In this document: positions 5,847 through 13,587 of the stretch, piece after piece
How the letters are laid out: each line of letters begins with the position of its first letter
Position numbering within the stretch: position 1 is the first letter of the stretch
Origin: Thermoflexales bacterium
Lineage (GTDB): Bacteria > Chloroflexota > Anaerolineae > Fen-1058
Length of the DNA: 15,221 bases
Assembly: GCA_017882055.1 (NCBI GenBank)
Contig: JADGQE010000031.1
Coordinates: 1 to 15,221 of the forward strand
Direction: 5' to 3'
Notes under the pieces: model-generated
What the model saw: the letters and a program-made list of their open reading frames with translations, nothing else
Database searches by the model: none
What the model was told of the DNA's origin: nothing
Position numbers and translations under genes: made by a program

Positions 5847-7298
5847 TTACACTATCCTGAATGAATCGACTAGCACACAGCGCCGGATACGGCTGAAACT
5901 GCGCGGCGAAGTGATCCCTTCGCCGGTCGGGCTGGCGATCGTAAATGAGCAGAAGCCTTCGCCGCCCAGACCCAGCCCGGCTAAACACGGGCCGTTTTTG
6001 ACGAAGATGCTGCAATTGATCTCGCGCGCCATGCGGCTGAGGTTGTCCAGATTCTTTGAATGCATTACTGCTGTATGGCGGAAGCCATGCTCGGCCTGCA
6101 CCGCCAGATCGATGGCTTCGTCGGCATGGCGAACTTTGCACACGGGCATAATGGGCATCATCTGCTCGGACCAGATCAGCGGGTGATCCCGATCGACCAC
6201 GGCGACGATCTGGCGCACTTCCGGCCCGGCCTCGACGCCGATCTCTTTGAGCAGCACCGACGCGTTTTTGCCGATGAATTTCTTGTTCATCACGCCCGGT
6301 TTGCCCGGCCCGCGATTTTCTGCGAAGATGGCTTTGCACAACCGCTCGAGCTGCCACGCACTGATCAGCCATCCGCCGTGCGCGCACATCGACTTGACTA
6401 AGGCATCGCCTGCCGACTCGACGACGAAGGTTTCTTTCTCGGTGGTGCAGACGATGTTGTTGTCGAATGATCCGCCGCGCACGATGTCGCGCCCGGCTTG
6501 ATCGAGGTCGGCCGTTTCATCCACCACCACCGGCGGATTGCCCGGCCCGGCACAGACGGCGCGCTTGCCGCTCTGCATGGCTTGCCGTACCACTTCGCTG
6601 CCGCCGGTGACGGTAAGCAAGCGCACGTCCTTGTGCGTCATCAAAGCCTGGGCTTTGTCGATCGTTGGCTCGGCGAACATCGTCAGCAGATTCGCCGGTC
6701 CGCCGACCGATTGAATGGCGCGATTCAAAATCTGCACAGCCTGCGCCGAACAGTTCTTCGCCATCGGATGCACGCCGAAGACCACCGAGTTGCCGGCGGC
6801 GATCATGTTGATCGAATTGCAGATGATCGTGGACGTCGGATTGGTGCTGGGCGTGAGCGCGCCGATCACGCCGTAAGGCGCGTACTCGACGACGGCCAAG
6901 CCGTGATCACCGCTCCACGCGGTAGTTCGCAAGTCTTCGGTGCCGAGTGATTTGCGGGCATTGAGCAGGTTCTTTTCGATCTTGTCTTCATAGCGGCCCA
7001 TGCCCGTTTCGGTCCACGCTGCGTGCGCCAGGACCTGCGCGGCTTCTTCGGCCGCATGCCGGATGGCATTGATCATCCGATCGCGCAATTCAAGCGGCAG
7101 CGTGTTCAGTCGCTCGAAGGCGCTCCTGGCCGCGGCCACAGCTGAATCGACATCGGGCCAGACGCCATCAACGCCGGTCGATCCGATCGGGGTTGTGCCG
7201 GAACCCGATCGGGTGGGCGCAACCGATCGATCGCTGCTCTGGCGCATCTCAGCCACAACTTGCTGCACGATTTGTTGAATGCGGGCGTCATCTAACAT
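5847..7298 (-). CDS. CoA-acylating aldehyde dehydrogenase (PduP/EutE type), BMC cargo
   Basis: Converts a short aldehyde plus CoA and NAD+ to acyl-CoA inside the compartment. The 483-residue protein shows the family landmarks: WTETGMGRYEDKIEKN (95-110), PYGVIGALTPSTNPTST (141-157), the NAD-site TGGSEVV (231-237), and catalytic Cys284 in FDNNIVCTTEKE. Residues 1-20 (MLDDARIQQIVQQVVAEM onward) form an amphipathic helix followed by a Ser/Thr/Pro/Gly linker (21-45), a typical encapsulation peptide. ATG 7298 is chosen because that helix starts there; the frame extends to a TTG at 7331 and neither start has a strong ribosome binding site. The gene lies 57 bases after the histidine kinase. Its likely substrate here is acetaldehyde from DeoC, possibly also the aldehyde made by the class II aldolase. 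Confidence 0.95.
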   Translation of the reverse strand: MLDDARIQQIVQQVVAEMRQSSDRSVAPTRSGSGTTPIGSTGVDGVWPDVDSAVAAARSAFERLNTLPLELRDRMINAIRHAAEEAAQVLAHAAWTETGMGRYEDKIEKNLLNARKSLGTEDLRTTAWSGDHGLAVVEYAPYGVIGALTPSTNPTSTIICNSINMIAAGNSVVFGVHPMAKNCSAQAVQILNRAIQSVGGPANLLTMFAEPTIDKAQALMTHKDVRLLTVTGGSEVVRQAMQSGKRAVCAGPGNPPVVVDETADLDQAGRDIVRGGSFDNNIVCTTEKETFVVESAGDALVKSMCAHGGWLISAWQLERLCKAIFAENRGPGKPGVMNKKFIGKNASVLLKEIGVEAGPEVRQIVAVVDRDHPLIWSEQMMPIMPVCKVRHADEAIDLAVQAEHGFRHTAVMHSKNLDNLSRMAREINCSIFVKNGPCLAGLGLGGEGFCSFTIASPTGEGITSPRSFSRIRRCVLVDSFRIV

Positions 7299-7355
7299 GG
7301 CGCTAACACGGTGCCTATCGTTGAGCGTCAAATAGCATTTGCCGCTTACTGTTTC

Positions 7356-9536
7356 TCATTCGCTGTTGTCAGTCCACCTGGGCAGCGTAACCGAGAAGGT
7401 CGAGCCCTGGCCGACAATGCTGGTCAAGCGCACGCGGCCGCCGTGCTGCTCGACGATCGATTTGACGATCGCCAGGCCGAGACCGGTGCCATGTTCTTCC
7501 AGCGCGGTGCTCGGCACGCGGTAGAATCGCTCGAACACACGCGCCTGCGCCTCGACGGGAATGCCAGACCCGTTGTCGGTCACATCCATTTGGACCAGAT
7601 CGTCTTGCGCGTAAACCGAAACAGAGATCTGGCCGCCCTGGGGCGTGTATTTTATGGCATTGCTCAGCAAGTTGCTGGTGACTTGATAGAGCCGCTGGGC
7701 GTCGCCGCGCACGCGGGTAGCCAGGCCCGCGGATGAGACGCTGAGGTCAAGTTTCTGTTTGCGCTGCTTTGCCTGCAAACTTAACTCGGTGGCGGCGTTG
7801 GTGGCAATCTCCGACAGATCGCAAGCGGCTAATTTGAGGCCAACCCGCCGCTCAATACGCTCCAGATCAAGCAGATCAGCGATGAGCGCCTCGATGCGAT
7901 GAACGCCCAACTGTGCCAGACTGTAGGACTCGTGCTGCATCGCGGTCCAGTTGGACGTATCGCATCCGAGCAGTTCCAGTGCGCCCAGCGTCAGATTGAC
8001 TGGATTGCGCAGATCGTGCGAAGCGGTCAAGATCATGTCGCTCTTCAGACGCTCGGTTTCTTTGAAGCGCGTGATGTCCTGCATCACCGCCACCCAGCCC
8101 ATGATCTTGCCGGAGGGTTCGATAATAGGCGACAAGTTGCAAAATAAGAACGTGTCATCCGCCAGCGGCACTTCCACGCCGACCGGTTGCTTCTGGTTGT
8201 TTCTGATCGCGACCTCGACGGTCGTGGTCAGCGCGACGTTGAGCGTGACTTCGTGCAGCGGCCGGCCGATGGCGGCTTGGGCTAAAAAGCCGAAGGCCCG
8301 TTCGGCCGCCGGGTTGGCGACCTGTACGTGGCCGGTCGCGTCCAGTCCGATCACCACATCGCCGCTGCTGGATAGAATGGCGGCCATTTGTCGCTGATCG
8401 GCACGCACGCGGGTGAACAAGCGCGCGTTGGTGACGCCCAGAGCCAGCTGCCCGGCGATAATGTGCAGCGTGTCCAGTTCACCGGTATCGAAGGCTCGAT
8501 CGTGCTGGGCAATGGCCTGCAGCACGCCGACGACTTCATCTTCGATCATGAGCGGCACACACACGGTCGCCCCCAGCCCGCGCTCGGCCAGCCAGTTGAA
8601 AGCACCGGCCGTCCAGGGCAGAGCCGGCAGATTCTGCAGTAAGAAGGTGTGCCGCACGCTCATGCAATGTTCGGCCGCGTGCTGTAGTCCTGATTCACCA
8701 TCTGCCAATGGCACGTTCTCGCCGGCGGTGGCGATCAGCTGGTTGGTCTCCGGATCCTTGAGAAAGACCTTGCCTGCGGCGAGATGCAGCGCGCCGATGG
8801 TTCGCACCAACACGGCTGCACTCATCTTAGTGAGATCGTGACCGGCCTCGATCACGGTCGTACCGACGCTGCTGACGGCGGCCGCTCGATCGTTGATCAT
8901 TTCCAGCAGGTTCATGACCTGTTGATTGCGTTCGAAGAGCTGTGCGTGCGCCAGCGCGGTTGAAGCATGCGGCGTCATCAATTGCAGCAAAGCCACGTCT
9001 CGATCACTGACGGCCTCTGCGCCGGCGCAGATGACTTCCAGCACGCCCAGCACTCGCTGGTTGTAGATCAACGGAAGGCCGGCAATACTGATCGGGTGGG
9101 GGTTGGCGCCGCCCGCGATCTCATCGAAGAGTCCGTAATGCTCGTTCCAAGACGAGTAATCTTCGACGATTAAGGGATGGCCTGACTTAGCCACGCGACC
9201 TGCAACGCCTTCACCCGGATTCAAGACGGTGCCGGAGTAAGGTGCCGGGATGTTGTGGCTGGCGATCAGCTTGAGCCGATCGGTGTTGTGATCGACCAGA
9301 TAAACACAGCTGGCCGAAGCCTGAATCAGATCGACCGCGCGTTCTGCCACGGTCGATAGAACCTGCTCCAGCCGCAGTGAGTTTGTAATCGCCAGCGCCG
9401 TTTCGCGGACAGCCTCGATCTCGTCGTAGCTGAATTCGCTCGCGATGCGTTTCTTTGATTTGCCTGCGCGTCCGGCGTCTGCCGTTGCGACCCGATCGAT
9501 CAACGTTCGGGTGCGGGCGCGATTGGATGCCGTCAT
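7356..9536 (-). CDS. Soluble GAF-GAF-PAS sensor histidine kinase
   Basis: A 726-residue kinase with no membrane segment. Order: GAF 1 (about 50-200, with GEGVAGRVAKSG and GLPLIYNQRVLGVLEV), GAF 2 (about 220-375, with CVPLMIEDEVVGVLQAI), PAS (about 380-490, with VIGLDATGHVQVANPAAERAFG), HisKA with phosphoacceptor His507 in ASHDLRNP, and HATPase with N-box NLLSNAIKY (622-630), G1 DNGSGIP (654-660) and G2 GTGLGLAI (683-690). All catalytic boxes are intact. It senses a cytosolic signal, unidentified. ATG 9536 is one base after the TGA of the upstream BMC-P gene, with AAGGAT upstream inside that gene, so translation is coupled. A longer start at 9587 would overlap that gene and is unlikely. Possible partners in the window are the receiver-ATPase and the divergent receiver-GGDEF protein. 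Confidence 0.94.
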   Translation of the reverse strand: MTASNRARTRTLIDRVATADAGRAGKSKKRIASEFSYDEIEAVRETALAITNSLRLEQVLSTVAERAVDLIQASASCVYLVDHNTDRLKLIASHNIPAPYSGTVLNPGEGVAGRVAKSGHPLIVEDYSSWNEHYGLFDEIAGGANPHPISIAGLPLIYNQRVLGVLEVICAGAEAVSDRDVALLQLMTPHASTALAHAQLFERNQQVMNLLEMINDRAAAVSSVGTTVIEAGHDLTKMSAAVLVRTIGALHLAAGKVFLKDPETNQLIATAGENVPLADGESGLQHAAEHCMSVRHTFLLQNLPALPWTAGAFNWLAERGLGATVCVPLMIEDEVVGVLQAIAQHDRAFDTGELDTLHIIAGQLALGVTNARLFTRVRADQRQMAAILSSSGDVVIGLDATGHVQVANPAAERAFGFLAQAAIGRPLHEVTLNVALTTTVEVAIRNNQKQPVGVEVPLADDTFLFCNLSPIIEPSGKIMGWVAVMQDITRFKETERLKSDMILTASHDLRNPVNLTLGALELLGCDTSNWTAMQHESYSLAQLGVHRIEALIADLLDLERIERRVGLKLAACDLSEIATNAATELSLQAKQRKQKLDLSVSSAGLATRVRGDAQRLYQVTSNLLSNAIKYTPQGGQISVSVYAQDDLVQMDVTDNGSGIPVEAQARVFERFYRVPSTALEEHGTGLGLAIVKSIVEQHGGRVRLTSIVGQGSTFSVTLPRWTDNSE

Positions 9537-9537
9537 C

Positions 9538-9828
9538 TCAATCCTTGCGGTATTTGACTTCGTCCCCGACATTCCACGTATCGACAATCGCCATGATCAC
9601 GGCGTCGCAGGGGCGCTGATCGGTGGTTTTGGTCTGGCGGGCGGAGCTGCCGCTGGCGTACATCACGACTTCGCCCACCCCCGCACCGACTGCGTCCACC
9701 GCCACCACATAGTTGGCCGTCTCTGCGTTGTCCACCGTGATCTGCCGCACGACGAGAAACTTGAGGCCTTCCATTTTCTCGTCTTTGTGTGTGGCGACCA
9801 GCGTGCCGACGACTTTGCCCAGCAGCAT
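9538..9828 (-). CDS. BMC-P pentameric shell vertex protein (EutN/CcmL family)
   Basis: A 96-residue EutN/CcmL protein: MLLGKVVGTLVATHKDEKMEG, LKFLVVRQI, the turn AGVGEVVMY, SGSSARQT and the C-terminal CDAVIMAIVDTWNV, with a slightly longer charged tail (GDEVKYRKD). It is a predicted pentameric vertex subunit. The frame opens at 9849, but ATG 9828 is chosen because homology starts there and GAGG lies 5 bases upstream. Its stop codon is one base from the histidine kinase start. Between it and the BMC-H gene upstream lies a long hairpin of 7-base units (9846-9912). Confidence 0.95.
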   Translation of the reverse strand: MLLGKVVGTLVATHKDEKMEGLKFLVVRQITVDNAETANYVVAVDAVGAGVGEVVMYASGSSARQTKTTDQRPCDAVIMAIVDTWNVGDEVKYRKD

Positions 9829-9845
9829 AAGCACCTCTTCACTGA

Positions 9846-9912
9846 TCAATGCTTAATGTTCAATGACCAATGAGGGTATGTTTAACATTGATCATTGTTC
9901 ATTGAGCATTGC
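9846..9912. repeat. Long inverted heptamer repeat, hairpin
   Basis: The left arm (9846-9873) has four 7-base units: TCAATGC, TTAATGT, TCAATGA, CCAATGA. The right arm (9885-9912) is their imperfect inverse, with 22 of 28 positions pairing across an 11-base loop. It lies between the BMC-H and BMC-P genes. A stem here could set the ratio of the abundant hexamer to the scarce pentamer message by stabilising the upstream part; that role is inferred. Confidence 0.75.
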
Positions 9913-9919
9913 CAATTGT

Positions 9920-10228
9920 TTACTGGCCTTTCATCTCTTTGCCGGCCTGCTCGCCGCGGCCCAACGGCAGCACCACATCGACGTTGACGTGCGGTCGCGG
10001 GATGACATGGACCGCAACCACTTCGCCCACCTTTTCTGCGCCGCGCACGCCGGCTTCGACAGCGGCTTTGACCGCGGCGACATCGCCGCGCACGATGGCG
10101 GTCACGTAGCCGCCGCCCGTTTTCTCATAGCTCACCAGTTCGACCTTGGCGGCTTTGACCATCGCGTCGCTGGCTTCAACCACGGCTGCAAAACTCTTGC
10201 ACTCGATCATGCCTAATGCTTCTGCCAT
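9920..10228 (-). CDS. BMC-H hexameric shell protein
   Basis: The major facet protein of the shell, 102 residues, with one Pfam-type BMC domain: EALGMIECKSFAAVVEASDAMV (3-24), KAAKVELVSYEKTGGGYVT (25-43, carrying the pore loop around TGGG), AIVRGDVAAVKAAVEAG (44-60) and HVIPRPH (74-80). A short tail follows (GRGEQAGKEMKG). ATG 10228 is chosen over ATG 10240 because GGAGG lies 6 bases upstream and homology starts at MAEALG. It is the only BMC-H gene in the window. It is flanked on both sides by heptamer-repeat hairpins, between the permuted BMC-T gene upstream and the BMC-P gene downstream. Confidence 0.97.
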   Translation of the reverse strand: MAEALGMIECKSFAAVVEASDAMVKAAKVELVSYEKTGGGYVTAIVRGDVAAVKAAVEAGVRGAEKVGEVVAVHVIPRPHVNVDVVLPLGRGEQAGKEMKGQ

Positions 10229-10250
10229 GACTTCCTCCATAATTTGTTAA

Positions 10251-10285
10251 TGACTAATTACCCACTACTAATTAGTGATTAGTCA
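10251..10285. repeat. Heptamer-period inverted repeat
   Basis: Units GACTAAT, TACCCAC, TACTAAT, TAGTGAT and TAGTCAT run with a 7-base period from 10252. The ends (10251-10261 and 10275-10285) are inverse repeats matching at 10 of 11 positions around a 13-base loop. It sits between the BMC-T stop and the BMC-H ribosome binding site, and the units resemble those at 554-581. Confidence 0.7.
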
Positions 10286-10288
10286 TCG

Positions 10289-10921
10289 CTATTCTTTCCG
10301 TCCCGTTATCTCTTTGCCGCCAATGCCTTCGATGGCGGCGACGGCGGCGCTGTAACCGGCCATGATGTCGCGTTCCTCGCCGCCCAGATACACGCGGCCA
10401 AACGATCCGAAGGCGCGCACTTCGAGAATGTTGATCTCGGCACGTTTCTCCGCTTCATTGGCGGCGATGGCAGCGTAGGCGGCCGGCTCGACTTCGAGCA
10501 CGTACAGCGTGTGGCCGCCTAGCAGCATGTGGCCGTGCCGCATCCGATTGATCAACTGCGCATGCAGTGGATCGACGGCGCGAATAATCTGGCTCGATAA
10601 GATGCGCGGTTTCCAGCGATCTTCTTCCTTCAAGCCGAGCGCCTCCAAAATGGCTGCGCCGGCGGCGCGCACTTCGGCCTGTGATTCCGAGTGGATCTCG
10701 AGCAGGCCGTATAACCGCTCGATGATCTGCATGCCGGGCCGCACCCGCGTGGCCTTGACGGCGATGTCGGTGATGCGATTGATTTCGATGCCGGGCGAGA
10801 TTTCGATCCACAGGGAAGCGTCGCCGGGCAGGGGCAGGAAGCCCTGCGCCACCGTGCCGAGGAAGGCGGCATGCTGCGGCTGTAAACTGTCGAGGAAAAC
10901 GTAAGAACGCAAGTCGGCCAA
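10289..10921 (-). CDS. BMC-T tandem-domain shell protein, permuted type
   Basis: A 210-residue protein of the tandem BMC kind found in sugar-phosphate BMC loci. The first half starts LRSYVFLDSLQPQ, has LPLPGDASLWIEISPG (30-44) and NRITDIAVKATRVRPGMQ (48-65), and ends IERLYGLLEIHS (67-78). The second half has LINRMRHGHMLLGGHTLYVLEVEP (123-146) and AEINILEVRAFGSFGRVYLGG (161-181). It should form trimers with pseudohexagonal outline in the shell facets, with domains permuted relative to BMC-H. The start is TTG at 10921, with AGGAG 7 bases upstream, placed inside the last codons of the zinc-ribbon gene (stop 2 bases away). That spacing decides the start and implies coupled translation. Confidence 0.88.
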   Translation of the reverse strand: MADLRSYVFLDSLQPQHAAFLGTVAQGFLPLPGDASLWIEISPGIEINRITDIAVKATRVRPGMQIIERLYGLLEIHSESQAEVRAAGAAILEALGLKEEDRWKPRILSSQIIRAVDPLHAQLINRMRHGHMLLGGHTLYVLEVEPAAYAAIAANEAEKRAEINILEVRAFGSFGRVYLGGEERDIMAGYSAAVAAIEGIGGKEITGRKE

Positions 10922-10923
10922 GT

Positions 10924-11208
10924 TCAGGCTCCTCTTCGATCTTGAGTGGGATCAAATCCATCTTCAAACTGATCGGCATTGGTGCGCGGCTGATGCCGGC
11001 TCAGCTGCGCGAGATTCTGGCGCGTGACCGGGCCGAGCAGCGGCAGCAAATGGCTCAACGCATCCGCATCGATTTCGCACGCGGCGCAGACATCACACTG
11101 CCAGGCGGGCAGATTGGGCACGATCACAAATTGGCCGGCATGCCAGTTGGCGTAGGTGCCAGGCCGTTGATGCAGATTGCCCAGATGGCAATGGCGACAG
11201 GTTCGCAT
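10924..11208 (-). CDS. YgiT-type zinc-ribbon protein
   Basis: A 94-residue protein with an N-terminal zinc ribbon: Cys4 and Cys7 (CRHC), then Cys38, Cys41 and Cys44 (WQCDVCAAC), about 30 residues apart, as in YgiT/MqsA-type zinc fingers. The C-terminal half is polar (SHLLPLLGPVTRQNL, then a charged tail) and lacks an obvious helix-turn-helix. Such domains are frequent in antitoxins paired with DUF4258-type toxins, but no toxin gene is adjacent. Its stop is 2 bases from the BMC-T start and it carries that gene's ribosome binding site, so it is expressed with the shell. ATG 11208 has only a weak upstream site. Possible roles are a zinc-binding cargo or a regulator; neither is shown. Confidence 0.75.
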   Translation of the reverse strand: MRTCRHCHLGNLHQRPGTYANWHAGQFVIVPNLPAWQCDVCAACEIDADALSHLLPLLGPVTRQNLAQLSRHQPRTNADQFEDGFDPTQDRRGA

Positions 11209-11226
11209 TCGATGACATCACTTTGA

Positions 11227-11265
11227 AGACCCACCGGGTTTCTGCGTAGCGAACTCAACGGGTCT
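11227..11265. repeat. Inverted repeat in the deoC to zinc-ribbon gap
   Basis: AGACCC (11227-11232) pairs with GGGTCT (11260-11265), with further ACCGGGTTT/ACGGGT-type repeats between and just beyond. On the minus strand it would form a hairpin shortly after the DeoC stop. There is no T tract. It may be a dispersed intergenic element or a processing site. Confidence 0.4.
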
Positions 11266-11271
11266 ACGGGT

Positions 11272-12150
<879 letters not shown>

Positions 12151-12151
12151 G

Positions 12152-12186
12152 AGAATGTGTTTACAGTATAACCTGATGCTGATTTG
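12152..12186 (-). promoter_or_regulatory. Possible internal promoter for deoC
   Basis: On the minus strand a TATACT (5 of 6 matches to the -10 consensus) lies about 15 bases before the DeoC start, with TTGTTC 17 bases further upstream as a poor -35 (3 of 6). It overlaps one arm of the hairpin at 12170-12217. This is a weak candidate. Confidence 0.25.
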
Positions 12187-12217
12187 AGAACAATTGCGGT
12201 TGCGTTACCATCAGGTT
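12170..12217. other. Hairpin between rpiB and deoC
   Basis: AACCTGATG (12170-12178) and CATCAGGTT (12209-12217) are perfect 9-base inverse repeats around a 30-base loop. The stem begins just after the RpiB stop codon on the minus strand. With no T tract, it is more likely a processing or stability element than a terminator. Confidence 0.5.
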
Positions 12218-12218
12218 C

Positions 12219-12929
12219 CTATTTGAGAAACCGTTTCTCGATGGCGACGATTTTGTCGACGCGCCGCGCATGCCGTCCGCCGCCAAACTCAGTCGACAAC
12301 CACGTCTTGACGATTTGCCTGGCCAGGGCCGGACCGATTAAGCCAGCGCCCAGGGTCAGTACGTTAGCATCGTTGTGCTCGCGGCTGTTGACGGCCGTGG
12401 CTTGATCATAGCACAAAGCGGCGCGGACGCCGGGTACTTTGTTAGCCGCCATGCATGATCCGATTCCGGCTCCGTCGACGACGATGCCGCGCCAGGCGCG
12501 GCCACTGGTCACCAGTTCGGCGACGGCCAGGGCGAAGTCCGGGTAATCGACGGCTTCCGTCGAGAAGGTGCCGCAATCGAGCGGGGCATAGCCGAGTTCT
12601 TTCAGATAGGCCCCGAGCGATTGCTTGAGTTCGTAGCCGCCGTGATCCGCGCCGATCGCCACCGTTTTGGTTCCGGCCACAGCGAGCAGGCGCGCGGATT
12701 GATCGGGCGCAGGGCGATCTTCGATGATGTCAACGCCGCGCTCACGGGCGGCTTCACGTGCCAGCGGGGTGATCAAACTGCCGGGTGTGGCATGCAGTTC
12801 AGTGCCCGGCGCGGCATCTGCCACGCTGCGCTCGGTGATGGCGTGCGTGGCGGCGCGATCAGTCAAGCCCAGCGTGCGGCGCAGCACGTTGCGCACCAGC
12901 TCTCGGACTTGGGCTTCATCGAGCGACAT
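12219..12929 (-). CDS. rpiB: RpiB/LacAB-family sugar-phosphate isomerase with BMC targeting extension
   Basis: Probably interconverts aldose and ketose 5-phosphates (ribose 5-phosphate and ribulose 5-phosphate in classical RpiB). The 236-residue protein has an ordinary RpiB core (about 86-236) and an 85-residue extension: an amphipathic helix at 2-22 (DEAQVRELVRNVLRRTLG) that should target it to the shell, then a segment SLITPLAREAARERGVDI (51-68) and a Pro-rich linker. Core landmarks are ADHGG (94-98), AANKVPGVRAALCYD (161-175) and NSREHNDANVLTLGA (181-195). The usual catalytic Cys of the CGTG motif is replaced: this protein reads VDGAGIGSC, with Asp152 at that place and a Cys at 159. ATG 12929 has GAGG 7 bases upstream. 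It is followed directly by DeoC, fitting one sugar-phosphate pathway. Confidence 0.9.
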   Translation of the reverse strand: MSLDEAQVRELVRNVLRRTLGLTDRAATHAITERSVADAAPGTELHATPGSLITPLAREAARERGVDIIEDRPAPDQSARLLAVAGTKTVAIGADHGGYELKQSLGAYLKELGYAPLDCGTFSTEAVDYPDFALAVAELVTSGRAWRGIVVDGAGIGSCMAANKVPGVRAALCYDQATAVNSREHNDANVLTLGAGLIGPALARQIVKTWLSTEFGGGRHARRVDKIVAIEKRFLK

Positions 12930-12958
12930 GAATCGGCCTCATCAGACTGCCTTGTGTT

Positions 12959-13558
12959 TTAAGGAGAAACAGCCGCCGCGTAGGAATAGCTCGGCATGAT
13001 TTGCCAGTTGGGCGGCGGCCAATAAATGATGGCGGCGCGGCCAATGATGTCGCCGGCGGGTATCGCGCCAAATGCGCGTGAATCACTGGAATTGTTGCGA
13101 TTGTCGCCCATCACAAAGTAGCGGCCCGCCTCGATCTTTTGAGCCGGCAGCGTACTACGAATCGGTTCCGTCAGATAAGGCTCAGTCAGCACGCTACCGT
13201 TGATATGGACACGGCCTCCCTGAATCTCAAGGGTATCGCCCGGCAGACCGATCACGCGCTTGATCAAATCTTCACCGGGATGCTTGAATACGATGATGTC
13301 GCCGCGTTCCGGCGGATGCAGCAGATACGATACCTTTTCGACGATGACGTACTCACCCTCATGCAGGGTGGGCTGCATACTGACCTGTTCGATCCGAAAG
13401 CGGCCGATCACGACGTTGACGATCAGGAAGATGATCGCCGTCAGCAGCGCGGTCTCGATGATCTCGCGCAGTAGATTGGATTGATGCGGCGTTGCCTCTG
13501 CCTCAGCTTCGGCAGGCTGAACGGTATTGGGTACGATGATAGATGTTTCTTCAGACAC
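12959..13558 (-). CDS. lepB: Type I signal peptidase (second copy)
   Basis: A membrane-bound serine/lysine protease that removes signal peptides from exported proteins; 199 residues. One membrane helix (about 33-51, ALLTAIIFLIVNVVIG) follows a polar N-terminus. Catalytic Ser60 is in QVSMQP and Lys100 in DLIKRVIGLPGD; the later box GRYFVMGDNRNNSSDSR is intact. The frame extends to 13660, but GTG 13558 is chosen because it aligns with the GTG start of the neighbouring copy (both read MSEE), has AAGG 8 bases upstream and leaves a 29-base gap. It is a close paralogue of the gene upstream. It lies 29 bases before the RpiB start, so it may be transcribed together with the compartment genes, although no functional link is evident. 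Confidence 0.93.
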   Translation of the reverse strand: MSEETSIIVPNTVQPAEAEAEATPHQSNLLREIIETALLTAIIFLIVNVVIGRFRIEQVSMQPTLHEGEYVIVEKVSYLLHPPERGDIIVFKHPGEDLIKRVIGLPGDTLEIQGGRVHINGSVLTEPYLTEPIRSTLPAQKIEAGRYFVMGDNRNNSSDSRAFGAIPAGDIIGRAAIIYWPPPNWQIMPSYSYAAAVSP

Positions 13559-13587
13559 AAAATCGACCTTTGCTGTGATAGGAAAGA

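Noticed and set aside
5749..6387. Minus-strand open frame of 212 codons
   Set aside because: It overlaps the aldehyde dehydrogenase in another frame, is arginine-rich and has no recognisable motif.
6498..6950. Plus-strand open frame of 150 codons
   Set aside because: It is antisense to the catalytic part of the aldehyde dehydrogenase; long antisense frames are common in high-G+C DNA.
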